A DNA stretch of 35,720 nucleotides from Candidatus Palauibacter scopulicola (GCF_947581915.1 NZ_CANPWG010000041.1:1-35720), one strand, 5' to 3'; positions 1 to 9,835 are shown, counted from the stretch's first letter. The notes: generated by a model from the sequence alone, not told the origin. Made by a program: numbers and translations.

Positions 1-1757
1 TCCAGGACGTCGCGGGCCATGGCGACGCCCTCGCGCGCGGCCGCCTCGGCGCCCTGCGCCTGCGCCGCCGCCATTCGCTCCACCACCTCTAGCGGCACAT
101 CGACGCCCGGCACCTCGTGCGCCAGGAACTCCGCGTTCTCCAGGGATAGAGGCGGCCACAGGCCCACGAGGAGCGGGACGCCGAACTCTTCGATCCGGCG
201 CGCGAAGGCGAGGAACTTCTCCGGATCGAAGATGGGTTGCGTGACGGCGAAATCCGCGCCCGCCTCGGCCTTCCAGGCGAAACGCCGGATCTCCTCCTCG
301 GGGTCGACGGCGCCGGGATTCACGGCGACGCCCTTCACGAACGAGGTCGGGGCGCCGATCGAGCTTCCCCCCGGGTCGAGGCCGAGGTTGAGCTGCCGGA
401 CGACGTTCGTGAGACCGATGCTGTCGATGTCGTACACGCCGCCCGTGTCGTAGGGGCCGCCGCGCGGGGGATCGCCGGTGCGGAGGAAAACGTTGCGCAG
501 ACCGGCCGCGGCGGCGCCGAGGAGGTCGCTCAGCATGCCGAGCATGTTGCGGTCGCGGCAGCTGTAGTGCGGGACGGTCTCCATGCCGAGTTCGCGCTCG
601 ATGACGATCGCGGCGGGGAGCGCGGCGATGCGGCTCCGGTGCGCGGGGCCGTCGACGATGTGGACGGTGTGCACGCCGGCGTCGCGGAGCCGGCCGGCTC
701 CGGCCAGCAGCTCGCCCGGGTCCCACCCGTGCGGCGGCGTCAACTCCACGGCCCCGACGAACTCGCCGCGCGCCAGGCGGCGCCCGAGCGCGGAGCGGCC
801 GGCGAGCGGAGGCGGCTCGGTCGCCGCCCGGCCATCGGCCTCGCCCGGCGCGGAGACGGACACGCGGACCGGCCCGGGGCCGTTGGTCCCGAGCAGCGTC
901 GCCGTGAGGCGGGTGTGTTCGGGCGACGTCCCGCAGCACCCTCCCACGAAGCGGGCGCCCGCCGCCGCCATGCGCCGCGCGTAGCGGGCCATGTACTCCG
1001 GGCTCGCGAGATAGATCTTCCGGTCCCCGATATCGCGCGGCAGCCCCGCGTTGGGCATCGCGGACACGGGCCGCGACGTGGCCGCCACCATGCGCTCGAC
1101 GCCGAACAGCATGGAGGAGGGGCCGACCGAGCAGTTGAGGCCAATCACATCCGCCCCGGCGTCCTCGAGCGCCGCCGCCGCGGCCTCGATCGTGGCGCCG
1201 TACTCCGTGTGGCCCGCGTCTCCGAACGTCATCTGCGCGAAGATCGGCGCATCTCCCGCGACCTCCCGCACCGCCCGCACGGCCTGCAGCAGTTCGTCCA
1301 GGTCGGAGAACGTCTCCAGCATGAAACCGTCGACGCCGCCTTCCGCGAGCCCGGCGACCTGGCGCCCGAAGAGTTCCGCCGCCTCGTCCACCGACGTGGG
1401 GCCCCAGGGTTCGATGCGGATGCCGAGCGGCCCCATCGCGCCCAGCACCGCCGCGCGCTCCCCGGCCGCCTGCCGGGCCAGGCGCGCCGCCGCCACGTTG
1501 ATCTCGAGGACGGACGGTTCGAGGCCGAACGGCTCGAGCTTGACGGGGTTCGCGCCGAAGGTGTTGGTCTCGATGAGTTGCGCCCCCGCCCGCACGTAGT
1601 CGGCGTGGACGCCCAGCACCCGGTCGGGTTCCGTGAGGTTCAGTTCGTCGTAGCACTGGTTCACGAACACGCCGCTCTCGTACAGCACCGTCCCCATCGC
1701 GCCGTCGATGAGGTGAATCCCGTCTCCCTCGATCCACTCCCGCAGTCGATCGCTCAT
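1..1757 (-). CDS. Bifunctional homocysteine S-methyltransferase / 5,10-methylenetetrahydrofolate reductase, 3' end cut by the window
   Basis: Fusion of a zinc-dependent homocysteine methyltransferase with MetF-type methylenetetrahydrofolate reductase, the architecture of Bacillus YitJ. Residues 1 to about 285 form the Hcy-binding barrel: IDGAMGT near residue 20 and zinc ligands Cys209 (GLNCSVG), Cys274 and Cys275 ([10 protein letters not shown]). The reductase follows, with [20 protein letters not shown] and [14 protein letters not shown] motifs. It should make 5-methyl-THF in the cytosol and may also transfer a methyl group to homocysteine. About 585 codons are visible. The family runs to about 610 residues, so only the C-terminal tip is missing. 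The ATG start overlaps the metH stop as ATGA, which indicates translational coupling and shared control by the upstream SAM riboswitch. The methyl donor for the first domain (S-methylmethionine, SAM or methyl-THF) cannot be read from sequence. Confidence 0.93.
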   Translation of the reverse strand, partial: MSDRLREWIEGDGIHLIDGAMGTVLYESGVFVNQCYDELNLTEPDRVLGVHADYVRAGAQLIETNTFGANPVKLEPFGLEPSVLEINVAAARLARQAAGERAAVLGAMGPLGIRIEPWGPTSVDEAAELFGRQVAGLAEGGVDGFMLETFSDLDELLQAVRAVREVAGDAPIFAQMTFGDAGHTEYGATIEAAAAALEDAGADVIGLNCSVGPSSMLFGVERMVAATSRPVSAMPNAGLPRDIGDRKIYLASPEYMARYARRMAAAGARFVGGCCGTSPEHTRLTATLLGTNGPGPVRVSVSAPGEADGRAATEPPPLAGRSALGRRLARGEFVGAVELTPPHGWDPGELLAGAGRLRDAGVHTVHIVDGPAHRSRIAALPAAIVIERELGMETVPHYSCRDRNMLGMLSDLLGAAAAGLRNVFLRTGDPPRGGPYDTGGVYDIDSIGLTNVVRQLNLGLDPGGSSIGAPTSFVKGVAVNPGAVDPEEEIRRFAWKAEAGADFAVTQPIFDPEKFLAFARRIEEFGVPLLVGLWPPLSLENAEFLAHEVPGVDVPLEVVERMAAAQAQGAEAAAREGVAMARDVL

Positions 1758-4700
1758 CCCGTCGCCTCCAGGGCCGGATCCCGGTCGTACCCGAGGTTGG
1801 GCGAGAGACGGCGCTCCGCCTCGGCGAGGGAGACCCCGCTGCGCGCGGCGTAGTCCTCCACCTGGTCGCGCCCGATCCGTCCCAGACCGAAGTAGCGGGC
1901 CTCCGGCCGCGCGAAGTACCAGCCGGACACCGACGCGGCGGGGTGCATGGCGTAGTTCTCCGTGAGGGTGATCCCGAGACGGCGCTCCACCCCGAGCAGG
2001 TCGAAGAGGAGCACCTTCTGCGAGTGGTCGGGACACGCCGGATAGCCTGGAGCGGGACGGATCCCGACGTAGCGCTCGGCAATCCGCGCCTCGTTGTCGA
2101 GCGCCTCGTCCGGCGCATAGCCCCAGAGGTCCGTGCGCACGATCTCGTGCAGGCGCTCGGCCAGGGCCTCGGCCAGCCGGTCGGCGAGCGACTTCGCGAG
2201 CAGGCTGCGGTAATCGTCGATGGCGGCCTCGAAGCGGGCGCAGAGCGCGTCCAGGCCGATGCCGGCGGTCACGGCGAAGGCGCCGCTCCAGTCGGTGGCG
2301 CCGGTCGTCTCCGGCAGGACGAAGTCGGCCAGGCTGACGTTCGCGCCCGAGGAGCGGTCCATCTGCTGGCGGAGGTGCGGCACCCGCAGCAACTCGCGAC
2401 GTCCGTCCCCCGGCGCCCCATCCCCCGTCTCCCCTTCCCCCGGCGCGAAGAGGACGATGTCGTCCCCGCGCGCGTTCGCCGGATACAGCCCCGCGATCGC
2501 GCGCGCCGTCAGAGATTCGTCCCGGACGATCTCGTCGAGCAGCCGGCGGGCATCGTCGTACAGCGACCGGGCCGCCGGCCCCCGCTCCGGATGGTCGAGC
2601 AACCGCGGGAAGCGCCCCTTCATCTCCCAGGTCCGGAAGAAGGGCGTCCAGTCGATGTAGCCGACCAGTTCCTCCAGCGGGAACGGGTCGAAAACATGCA
2701 CGCCGGGTTCCCGCGGCGACGGCGCCGCCACGGCCGCATCGAGCGGGAGCCGGTTCGCGCGGGCCCGCTCCAGCGTGGCGAGCGGGCGCCTACCTCCCCG
2801 GTACTCCTCGCGCACGCGCCGGTACTCGGCGCGCGTCCGCTCCACGAAGTCCGCCCCGCCGTCGTCGCCCAGGAGCTTCCCCACGACCCCGACCGCCCGC
2901 GAGGCGTCGAGCACGTGCACGGTCGCCCCCGAGTACCGTTCCTCGATCATGACCGCCGTGTGCTTCCGCGATGTCGTCGCGCCTCCGATGAGGAGAGGCA
3001 CCTCGAACTCCTGCCGTTCCATCTCGCTCGCCACCCGCACCATCTCGTCCAATGACGGCGTGATGAGGCCGCTGAGCCCGATCGCGTCCGCGCCGTGGGC
3101 CCGGGCCTCCGCAAGGATGCGGTCCGGGGGGACCATGACGCCGAGATCCACCGTGTCGTAGCCGTTACACTGCAGCACGACGCCGACGATGTTCTTCCCG
3201 ATGTCGTGCACGTCTCCCTTCACGGTCGCGAGGAGGATGGTTCCCTTCCCCGCCGCCCTGCCCGCCTTGCCCGCCTTGCCCGCCTTCTCCGCTTCGAGGT
3301 GGGGGACGAGGAAGGCGACGGCCCGCTTCATCACGCGCGCCGACTTCACGACCTGCGGCAGGAACATGCGCCCGCTCCCGAACAGGTCGCCGACGCGGTT
3401 CATCCCCGCCATGAGCGGCCCCTCGATGACCTGAAGCGCCTTGCCGTACATGAGGCGGGCCTCCTCGGCGTCCTCCTCGATGTGCTCGACGATCCCTTCC
3501 ACGAGCGCGTGCTCGAGCCGCGCTTCCACCCCCTCCGAGCGCCAGGCATCGTCCACCCGCGTCTCGATCCCCTCGTCCCGGATCCGGCCGGCGAGGTCCG
3601 TGAGCCGCTCCGTGGCGTCGGGCCGGCGGGCGAGCAGGACATCCTCCACCGCTTCGAGCAGTTCCGGGTCGATGTCGTCGTAGAGCGGGAGCCGCCCCGC
3701 GTTCACGATCCCCATGTCGAGTCCGGCCGCGATCGCGTGGTAGAGGAAGGCCGTGTGCATCGCCTCCCGCACCGCGTCGTTTCCCCGGTAGGAGAAGGAG
3801 ATGTTGCTGATCCCGCCGCTCGTCATCGCGCCGGGGAGTTCGCGCTTGATCCGGCGGACGGCCTCGATGAAGGCGACCCCGTACTCGTCGTGTTCCGCGA
3901 TGCCCGTCCCCACCGCGAAGACGTTGGGATCGAAGATGATCTCCCCGGGCCGGAAGCCGGCGCCGAGCAGGAGGCGGTAGGCGCGGGCACAGATCTCCAG
4001 CTTGCGGTCCACCGTGTCCGCCTGCCCCCGCTCGTCAAAGGCCATGACGATGACACCGGCCCCGTAGCGGCGGATGAGCGCCGCCTGCGCGAGAAACGCC
4101 TCCTCCCCCTCCTTGAGCGAGATCGAGTTCACCACCGCCCTTCCCTGCGTGCACTTCAGCCCCGCCTCGATGACCTCCCAGCGCGAGGAGTCGATGACGG
4201 TCGGGACGCGGGCGATGTCGGGTTCCGCCGCGACGAGGTTGAGGAAACGGGTCATGGCGGCCTCGGAGTCCAGGAGGCCCTCGTCCATGTTCACGTCGAG
4301 AAGCTGCGCCCCGTTGACGACCTGGTCGCGCGCGACCTCGACCGCCTCGTCGAAGTCGTCCTCCCGGATCAGCCGCCTGAAGCGCGCCGAGCCGGTGACG
4401 TTGGTGCGCTCGCCGACGTTGACGAACAGCGTGTCGGGCCGGATCGCGATCGGCTCCAGACCCGAGAACCGGGGCAGCGGCTCGATCGCGGGAACCTGTC
4501 GCGGGGGCACCCCCTCCATGCGCTCCGCGATGGCCCGGATGTGTGCCGGCTCCGTCCCGCAGCAGCCGCCGACGAGGTTGAGGAGCCCGCGGTCCGCGAA
4601 GTCCCCGAGCAGGTCGGCCATGTGGGCGGGCGTGTCGTCGTAGCCCCCGAACTCGTTCGGGAGGCCGGCGTTGGGGTGGCAGCCCACGGGGACGTCGGCC

Positions 4701-5521
4701 GCGGCGGAGAGTTCCGCCACGTAGGGCTCGAGTTCCTCGGCGCCGAGCGCGCAGTTCAGGCCGACGAAGAGGGGGTCCGCATGACGGATCGAGAGCCAGA
4801 ACGCCTCCACGGTCTGGCCCGACAGGGTCCGGCCGGAGAGATCGGTGATCGTGCCGGAGACGGCGATCGGCAGCGGCTCGCCGAGATCCGCCTCGAGTTC
4901 GAGAATGCCGAAGATCGCCGCCTTCGCGTTGAGCGTGTCGAAGATGGTCTCGACGAGCAGCACGTCGGCGCCCCCCTCGACGAGTCCCTCCGCCTGCTGT
5001 CGATAGGCGCGCGCGAGTTCGTCGAAGGTGACCGCGCGGAAGGCAGGGTTCTCGACGTCCGGCGACAGGGAGGCGGTCCGATTGGTCGGCCCCATGCTCC
5101 CGAGCACGAAGCGGGGCCGCGAGGGATCCGCCCGCGTCGCCTCGTCGGCTTCCTGCCGGGCGATCCGCGCCGCGGCGGCGTTGATGTCGTGGATGAGGTG
5201 GGCGTTGCCGGCCTCGTGGGAGATGCCGTAGTCCGCCTGGGAGATGGCCTGGGCGTTGAAGGTGTTCGTGGTGACGAAGTCGGCCCCCGCCTCCAGGTAG
5301 CCGCGGTAGAGGGACGCGACATCGCCGGGACGGGTGAGGCTCAGCACATCGTGGTTCCCGAACAGAGGCTGGGGATGATCCGCGAGCGGACCCGCGCGAT
5401 AGGCCGCCTCGTCGAGGCCCAGCCGCTGGATCATCGTTCCCGCGCCGCCATCCATCAGGAGGATGCGCCGCTCGAGCGCCTCCCGAATCCGTGCGACGCG
5501 TTTTCTTCGCGCTTCGGACAC
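1754..5521 (-). CDS. metH: Cobalamin-dependent methionine synthase MetH
   Basis: Transfers the methyl group of 5-methyl-THF to homocysteine via cob(I)alamin in the cytosol. All four modules are present in 1255 residues, close to the E. coli length. They are the Hcy domain (zinc ligands Cys257, Cys320, Cys321), the pterin-binding domain ([13 protein letters not shown] near 400), the helical cap plus B12-binding domain ([11 protein letters not shown], axial His772), and the SAM-binding activation domain (residues about 915-1250, with [12 protein letters not shown] and [16 protein letters not shown]). I place the start at GTG 5521, after a GAGGGG Shine-Dalgarno at 5528-5533. A longer open frame begins with TTG inside the riboswitch and is unlikely to be used. 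A short Lys-Ala-Gly repeat (near residues 743-756) links cap and B12 domain. Expression is probably repressed by SAM through the leader. The downstream fused methyltransferase/reductase overlaps its stop. Confidence 0.97.
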   Translation of the reverse strand: MSEARRKRVARIREALERRILLMDGGAGTMIQRLGLDEAAYRAGPLADHPQPLFGNHDVLSLTRPGDVASLYRGYLEAGADFVTTNTFNAQAISQADYGISHEAGNAHLIHDINAAAARIARQEADEATRADPSRPRFVLGSMGPTNRTASLSPDVENPAFRAVTFDELARAYRQQAEGLVEGGADVLLVETIFDTLNAKAAIFGILELEADLGEPLPIAVSGTITDLSGRTLSGQTVEAFWLSIRHADPLFVGLNCALGAEELEPYVAELSAAADVPVGCHPNAGLPNEFGGYDDTPAHMADLLGDFADRGLLNLVGGCCGTEPAHIRAIAERMEGVPPRQVPAIEPLPRFSGLEPIAIRPDTLFVNVGERTNVTGSARFRRLIREDDFDEAVEVARDQVVNGAQLLDVNMDEGLLDSEAAMTRFLNLVAAEPDIARVPTVIDSSRWEVIEAGLKCTQGRAVVNSISLKEGEEAFLAQAALIRRYGAGVIVMAFDERGQADTVDRKLEICARAYRLLLGAGFRPGEIIFDPNVFAVGTGIAEHDEYGVAFIEAVRRIKRELPGAMTSGGISNISFSYRGNDAVREAMHTAFLYHAIAAGLDMGIVNAGRLPLYDDIDPELLEAVEDVLLARRPDATERLTDLAGRIRDEGIETRVDDAWRSEGVEARLEHALVEGIVEHIEEDAEEARLMYGKALQVIEGPLMAGMNRVGDLFGSGRMFLPQVVKSARVMKRAVAFLVPHLEAEKAGKAGKAGRAAGKGTILLATVKGDVHDIGKNIVGVVLQCNGYDTVDLGVMVPPDRILAEARAHGADAIGLSGLITPSLDEMVRVASEMERQEFEVPLLIGGATTSRKHTAVMIEERYSGATVHVLDASRAVGVVGKLLGDDGGADFVERTRAEYRRVREEYRGGRRPLATLERARANRLPLDAAVAAPSPREPGVHVFDPFPLEELVGYIDWTPFFRTWEMKGRFPRLLDHPERGPAARSLYDDARRLLDEIVRDESLTARAIAGLYPANARGDDIVLFAPGEGETGDGAPGDGRRELLRVPHLRQQMDRSSGANVSLADFVLPETTGATDWSGAFAVTAGIGLDALCARFEAAIDDYRSLLAKSLADRLAEALAERLHEIVRTDLWGYAPDEALDNEARIAERYVGIRPAPGYPACPDHSQKVLLFDLLGVERRLGITLTENYAMHPAASVSGWYFARPEARYFGLGRIGRDQVEDYAARSGVSLAEAERRLSPNLGYDRDPALEATG

Positions 5522-5533
5522 GACGTTCCCCTC

Positions 5534-5570
5534 AAAAAAAGACCCCGGTCGCCAAGAATCGCGCCCGGGG
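5534..5570 (-). terminator. Intrinsic terminator in the metH leader, directly after the SAM-II aptamer
   Basis: Read on the minus strand, CCCCGG (5570-5565) pairs with CCGGGG (5548-5543). After one mismatch the stem continues for 3 bp (GCG/CGC) around an 8-nt loop. It is followed by TC and seven T residues (5540-5534). The U-tract ends exactly where the metH Shine-Dalgarno GAGGGG begins. The plus-strand orientation has no T-tract, so the terminator acts in the metH direction. Its position between aptamer and start codon marks it as the expression platform. I do not see an obvious full-length antiterminator helix. Confidence 0.8.
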
Positions 5571-5573
5571 CGT

Positions 5574-5625
5574 GGCTCTTTAGCGATTGTTTTACGTGGT
5601 TGCAATCCGCCTCAAATCACCACGT
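5574..5625 (-). promoter_or_regulatory. SAM-II riboswitch aptamer upstream of metH
   Basis: The 52-nt minus-strand segment aligns almost without gaps to the classic alphaproteobacterial metX SAM-II aptamer as I remember it. P1 is a perfect 7-bp helix, ACGTGGT (5625-5619) with ACCACGT (5600-5594). The loop carries the conserved GATTT and ATTGCA. The 3' tail has GCTAAA. Both pseudoknot helices can form: GATTG with CAATC (5-bp P2a) and GGC with GCC (P2b). In metX these positions are different bases that still pair, so the helices covary. SAM binding is expected to lower expression of metH and the overlapping downstream gene. SAM-II usually blocks the ribosome binding site; here a terminator follows instead. 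Confidence 0.9.
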
Positions 5626-5759
5626 CCGGTACGCTCCGGCAGGCCAAAACTAGCGCGCGCGCCCTGAATCGGAAACTTTGAACGCCGGAGTAACAGTCCG
5701 TGGCAGCGTTTCGCCGCGGGCCGTTAAACAGGGTGGCGGCGGGATGTGTTTGGGGTGAT

Positions 5760-8561
5760 ATGAAATACATACATGAAGCGGGCCGCGCGGCGTTCGCCCT
5801 CGCGGCTCTTGCGATAAGCGGGATGGGGTGGGGGTTGTCCGGGCAGCAGGAGGGGCTCTCGCCGCCCGACGGGCCCGAGGCGACGGTCTTCCGGGGCGGC
5901 GTGGCGCCGGCGGCCGTGGACGCGGTGCGCCGAGAGGGCGCGCTCTCGATCGACGGCCGGCTCGACGATCCGGCATGGCAGCCGGCCCCCGTCATCACGG
6001 ACTTCGTCCAGGGGATCCCCGTGGAGGGCGCGGAACCGTCCGAGCCGACGGAGGTTCGGGTCGTGTTCGACGACGCGGCGATCTACGTCGCGGCGCGCAT
6101 GTACGAGAGCGACCCGGGCCGGATCCGGGCGCGCCTCACCCGCCGGGATGAACGCGGTTCGTTCGATTCGTTCAAGCTCTCGCTCGATCCGAACCGCGAC
6201 GGGCTGACCGGCTACGAGTTCGAGGTCAGCGCCGCGGGGGCCGAGACGGACCGGTACCTGTTCGGCGACACCCAGGAAGACACGAACTGGGACGCGATCT
6301 GGGACTCCGCCGTGCAGATCGACGACCGGGGGTGGACGGTGGAAATGCGGATCCCGCTCTCCCAGATCCGCTACGAAGCCCGCCCCGGCTTGCAGACCTG
6401 GGGGATCAACTTCGAGCGCCGGCGTCTCGAGACGAATGAGACGGTCTACTTCGCCCTGCAGTCGCGCACGGCCCGCGGGCGGGTGAGCCAGTTCGGCACC
6501 ATCGACGGGCTGCAACTCCCGCGGTCGAGCCGCAGGTTCGAGGTCCGGCCCTTCGCCGTATCGCAGTACCACACCGCCCCCGCGACGCCGGGCAACCCGC
6601 TGTTCGACGGCACCGAGATGGAGCCGCGCGGCGGCCTCGACATGAGCATGGGGATCGGCTCCGCCTTCAGCCTCGACGCGACCATCTACCCCGACTTCGG
6701 GCAGGTGGAGGTGGATCCGGAAGTCATCAACCTCACGGCCTTCGAGACCTTCTTCCCGGAGAAGCGCCCGTTCTTCGTGCGCGACGCGCAGATCTTCACC
6801 TTCGCCGGCTCGCGCGGCGGGCGGTTCGGCGGCGGCAAGGCGCTCTTCTTCAGCCGGCGGATCGGGCGGGAGCCGCGGGGATCGGGCCCCTACGACGCCG
6901 ACTTTCACGATGAGCCGACCCAGACCTCGATCCTGGGGGCGGCGAAGCTGACCGGGCGCACGCGCGGCGGGCTCTCCGTCGGGGCGCTGGCCGCGGTGAC
7001 CGGGCAGGAAAAGGGCAACGCGTACTTTGCGGAGGGCGACTACGTGACGCCGTTCGTGGCGGAACCGCAGGCCGAGCACGCCGTGCTGCGCCTCCAGCAG
7101 GACTTCCGCGGCGGCGCGAGCAAAATCGGCGTCATCGGTACCGGGCTCAAGCGCGAACTGCCAACCGACGGCACGTTCGATTATCTCCCCTCGGAGGCGT
7201 TCAGCTTCGGCGTCGACTTCGAGCACCAGTGGGGCGGAAGCCGCAGCCGGGATTTCCGTTTCTGGGGCTTTTACTCGAGCAGCCTGGTTCGGGGTTCGAA
7301 TGCCGCCCTGCTCCGCCTTCAGCAGAACCCGAACCACTATTATCAGCGTCCCGACGCCCCCCACCTCGCGATCGACTCCACGGCCACGTCCATGTTCGGC
7401 AGCGACTGGCGGGTGCAGTTGGAGCGGGAAAGCGAACACTGGACGTGGGGCGCCTGGGCGGGCCAGCAGACCCCCGGCTTCGAGATCAACGACTTCGGGT
7501 TCCTGACCAGCGGCGAGCGGCTGGACGTGGGCGGGCGCATCAGCTACCGGAACATCAGGCCCGGCAACCTGTTCCGTAACTACAACATCAGCCTCTTCTC
7601 CTTCCACAACTTCCGTCATTCGCTCCTGGACGGGAACCTCAGGGACCGCTCGAACTGGGCGCGCGCCTACGATGCGGGCAGCGCGTGGTTCAGCGGACGG
7701 TTCACCTTCCTCAACAACTGGGGCTTCAACCTCAACTTCTCGTATTCGCCGGAGACCCAGTCCGACACGCAGACGCGTGGCGGTCCGCTGATGACCGAGC
7801 CCGCCGAGTTCGGCGTCCGGCTGGACGCGAACACGGACCGGAGCCGGTCCTTTCACGTGTCGCCGAACTTCTCCTACCGCGTGGCGGACCAGGGGCGCGG
7901 CCACGACATGAGCACCGGCCTGAACATCTCCTACCGGCCGCTGCCGAACTGGCGCGTGTCGGTGAACCCGAACTACAACGACCGGCGGGACGGCGCCCAG
8001 TACGTGACCCGGACGACCACCCTGAGCTATGAGCCGACGTACGGCACGCGGTATCTGTTCGGGGATCTCCACCGCCGGGGTTTCTCGATGGAGACGCGCC
8101 TCAACGTGTCGTTCACGCCCGACCTCAGCCTGCAACTCTATGCGCAGCCGCTGCTGACGTCGGGCGACTACCTCGACTATCGGCAGCTTGCCGCCGCCGG
8201 CACCTTCGACTTTCTCCACCATGATGAGGGGCGGGTCTACCGCTTCAACGGCATCGCCACGGGCTGCACCGGAGGGACGACCTGTGCGCGCGATGGCGTG
8301 CGCCATTTCGACTTCGACGGCGATGGCGAACTGGACTACGCGACCAGGGACCGCGACTTCAACATCCGCTCCCTGCGCGGCAACGCGGTCTTCCGGTGGG
8401 AGTATCGCCCGGGCTCGCAGCTCTATCTCGTGTGGCAGCACGCGCGCCGGGAGAGCGTGCCGTTCGGCACTTTCGACCTGAATCGTGATCTGGAGGGGCT
8501 GTTCTTCGCGCCGGCGGAGAACGTCTTCATCGTCAAGGTGAGCCACTACCTCTCGATCTGA
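5760..8561 (+). CDS. Exported DUF5916 protein with CBM9-like N-terminal domain
   Basis: A 933-residue secreted or outer-membrane protein. Residues 1 to about 30 are a signal peptide (AFALAALAISGMGWGLSG). A CBM9-like beta-sandwich follows at about 50-210 (IDGRLDDPAWQPAP, FDDAAIYVAARMYE, WTVEMRIPLSQIRYE). The rest is the DUF5916 region, rich in alternating aromatic/polar strands such as WGINFERRR, FFPEKRPFFVRD and FNLNFSYSPETQ, which looks like an outer-membrane beta-barrel. The family is common in Gemmatimonadota and Bacteroidota, and its biochemical role is unknown; carbohydrate binding is only inferred from the N-terminus. I chose ATG 5760, which has GGGGTGAT just upstream and gives a normal signal peptide; an in-frame start 60 nt earlier would bury it. 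It diverges from metH and appears to be a single-gene transcript ended by the hairpin at 8581-8617. Confidence 0.9.
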   Translation: MKYIHEAGRAAFALAALAISGMGWGLSGQQEGLSPPDGPEATVFRGGVAPAAVDAVRREGALSIDGRLDDPAWQPAPVITDFVQGIPVEGAEPSEPTEVRVVFDDAAIYVAARMYESDPGRIRARLTRRDERGSFDSFKLSLDPNRDGLTGYEFEVSAAGAETDRYLFGDTQEDTNWDAIWDSAVQIDDRGWTVEMRIPLSQIRYEARPGLQTWGINFERRRLETNETVYFALQSRTARGRVSQFGTIDGLQLPRSSRRFEVRPFAVSQYHTAPATPGNPLFDGTEMEPRGGLDMSMGIGSAFSLDATIYPDFGQVEVDPEVINLTAFETFFPEKRPFFVRDAQIFTFAGSRGGRFGGGKALFFSRRIGREPRGSGPYDADFHDEPTQTSILGAAKLTGRTRGGLSVGALAAVTGQEKGNAYFAEGDYVTPFVAEPQAEHAVLRLQQDFRGGASKIGVIGTGLKRELPTDGTFDYLPSEAFSFGVDFEHQWGGSRSRDFRFWGFYSSSLVRGSNAALLRLQQNPNHYYQRPDAPHLAIDSTATSMFGSDWRVQLERESEHWTWGAWAGQQTPGFEINDFGFLTSGERLDVGGRISYRNIRPGNLFRNYNISLFSFHNFRHSLLDGNLRDRSNWARAYDAGSAWFSGRFTFLNNWGFNLNFSYSPETQSDTQTRGGPLMTEPAEFGVRLDANTDRSRSFHVSPNFSYRVADQGRGHDMSTGLNISYRPLPNWRVSVNPNYNDRRDGAQYVTRTTTLSYEPTYGTRYLFGDLHRRGFSMETRLNVSFTPDLSLQLYAQPLLTSGDYLDYRQLAAAGTFDFLHHDEGRVYRFNGIATGCTGGTTCARDGVRHFDFDGDGELDYATRDRDFNIRSLRGNAVFRWEYRPGSQLYLVWQHARRESVPFGTFDLNRDLEGLFFAPAENVFIVKVSHYLSI

Positions 8562-8586
8562 CCGGACTCCTCCCGATCTGACCGGT
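8554..8586 (+). repeat. 12-nt direct repeat spanning the DUF5916 stop codon
   Basis: CGATCTGACCGG occurs at 8554-8565, covering the last codons and the TGA, and again at 8575-8586, a 21-nt period. The second copy supplies the first bases of the hairpin stem beginning at 8581. This looks like a small local tandem duplication of the gene end. Confidence 0.75.
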
Positions 8587-8617
8587 CGCGCCCGGCCCGG
8601 ATTCTGGCGCGACCGGT
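8581..8617. terminator. 12-bp perfect hairpin after the DUF5916 gene
   Basis: ACCGGTCGCGCC (8581-8592) and GGCGCGACCGGT (8606-8617) are perfect inverted repeats separated by 13 nt, 20 bases after the stop codon. There is no T-tract on either side, so it is not a textbook intrinsic terminator. The stem is strong enough to end or stabilise the upstream transcript and to insulate the operon starting at 8678. Confidence 0.55.
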
Positions 8618-8677
8618 GTCGCAACGGCTAACGTCCCGGCTCCCCCGCCCGCGCAGACGAACGCGGAGACGAACGCC

Positions 8678-9835
8678 TTGCCGACAAGCCCGCTGAACCT
8701 GGTCGAAGTGACGCTTCGGGAGATCGAACTCCCGCTCCGGGAGCGGTTCATCATCTCATCCGGATGGGTCGAGAACCGCCGGATCCTCCTCCTCGAACTC
8801 CGTGATGAGAGCGGCGCCACGGCCTGGTCGGAGTGCGTGTGCGGGGAGGAGCCGAACTACTCTCCCGAGACCGTGGACACCGCGCGGCTGGCGTTGCGGC
8901 GCTGGCTCCTGCCACGGGTGCTGGGCCGGGAGATCGAGGGCCCGGAGGCCGTGAGGCCCCTGCTGGATGAGGGCGTTCAGGGTCACCCCATGGCCAAGGC
9001 CGCGATCGAGATGGGCATCTGGGGCCTGAGCGCCGAGGTGGCGGGCGTCTCCCTGTCCGCACTCGTCGGAGGGACGCGCGACCGGGTGGCGACGGGCATC
9101 TCGCTCGGCCTCCAGCCTTCGCCCGCCGCGCTCGTCGAGAAGGCGCGGCAGGCGGTCGAGCAGGGATACGGCAAGGTCAAGCTCAAGATCAGCCCGGAGA
9201 AGGACATCGAGTACGTCGGGGCGGTGCGCGATGCGCTGGGGCCCGAACGGGCGCTGGCGGTCGACGCGAACGCGGCCTACACGCTGGACGACGCGGACCG
9301 CCTGGCGGAACTCGACGCGTTCGGCCTGATCATGATCGAGCAGCCGCTGGCGGCCGGCGACCTCGTGCGCCACGCCCGGCTCCAGGAGCGGCTCACCACG
9401 CCCGTCTGCCTCGACGAGTCGATCGTGGACCCGGCGTCGTGCGAGGACATGCTGGCGCTCGGCAGCGGGCGGATCGTGAACATCAAGCCGGGGCGGGTCG
9501 GCGGGTTCCGGAACTCCCGCGAGATCCACGACATCTCGGCGCGGGCCGGCGTGCCGGTCTGGTGCGGGGGGATGCTCGAGAGCGGGATCGGGCGGGCCTA
9601 CAACGTCGCGCTGGCCTCGATGCCGAACTTCCGGCTTCCCGGCGACCTCTCGCCGAGCGCCCGCTACTGGGAGCGCGACATCGTCGGTCCCGAGTGGACG
9701 ATGAGCGCGGACGGCTTCGTGACCGTGCCGCGCGACCGGCCGGGGCTCGGGGTGGAAGTGGACATCGAGCGCGTGGAGGCGCTCACGCGGCGGAGCGAGA
9801 CGATCGCCGGCGGCGGCGTTCGCGTCCCGGCGTGA
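8678..9835 (+). CDS. N-succinylamino acid racemase / o-succinylbenzoate synthase family (enolase superfamily)
   Basis: Enolase-superfamily enzyme of 385 residues with the full MLE-subgroup active site. The KxK base pair is Lys168/Lys170, metal ligands are Asp196 (DANAAY), Glu221 (MIEQPL) and Asp246 (LDESI), and Lys270 (NIKPGRVGG) is the opposite-face base. WCGGMLESGIGRA near 288 is the signature of the OSBS/NSAR branch. OSBS makes menaquinone precursors; NSAR racemises N-succinyl amino acids. No other men gene is nearby, and the next gene is the GNAT known to accompany NSAR (Geobacillus kaustophilus pathway, succinyltransferase plus racemase converting D- to L-amino acids). I therefore favour NSAR, with OSBS activity possible. 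The start is TTG, with GGAG at 8665-8668 nine bases upstream. Confidence 0.85.
   Translation: MPTSPLNLVEVTLREIELPLRERFIISSGWVENRRILLLELRDESGATAWSECVCGEEPNYSPETVDTARLALRRWLLPRVLGREIEGPEAVRPLLDEGVQGHPMAKAAIEMGIWGLSAEVAGVSLSALVGGTRDRVATGISLGLQPSPAALVEKARQAVEQGYGKVKLKISPEKDIEYVGAVRDALGPERALAVDANAAYTLDDADRLAELDAFGLIMIEQPLAAGDLVRHARLQERLTTPVCLDESIVDPASCEDMLALGSGRIVNIKPGRVGGFRNSREIHDISARAGVPVWCGGMLESGIGRAYNVALASMPNFRLPGDLSPSARYWERDIVGPEWTMSADGFVTVPRDRPGLGVEVDIERVEALTRRSETIAGGGVRVPA

Noticed and set aside
5522..5605. N-terminal extension of MetH from TTG 5605
   Set aside because: It would begin inside the SAM-II aptamer and run through the terminator; GTG 5521 has a good Shine-Dalgarno and fits the family start.
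237..5653. Long opposite-strand open frames across the methionine genes
   Set aside because: They lack family-like sequence, are Arg/Ala/Pro-rich, and mirror third-position GC of the real genes; the same holds for antisense frames over the DUF5916, glgP, glgB and glgA genes.
7280..7310. GGTTCGAATGCC resembling a tRNA T-arm
   Set aside because: It lies inside the DUF5916 coding region and no acceptor, D or anticodon arms can be built around it.
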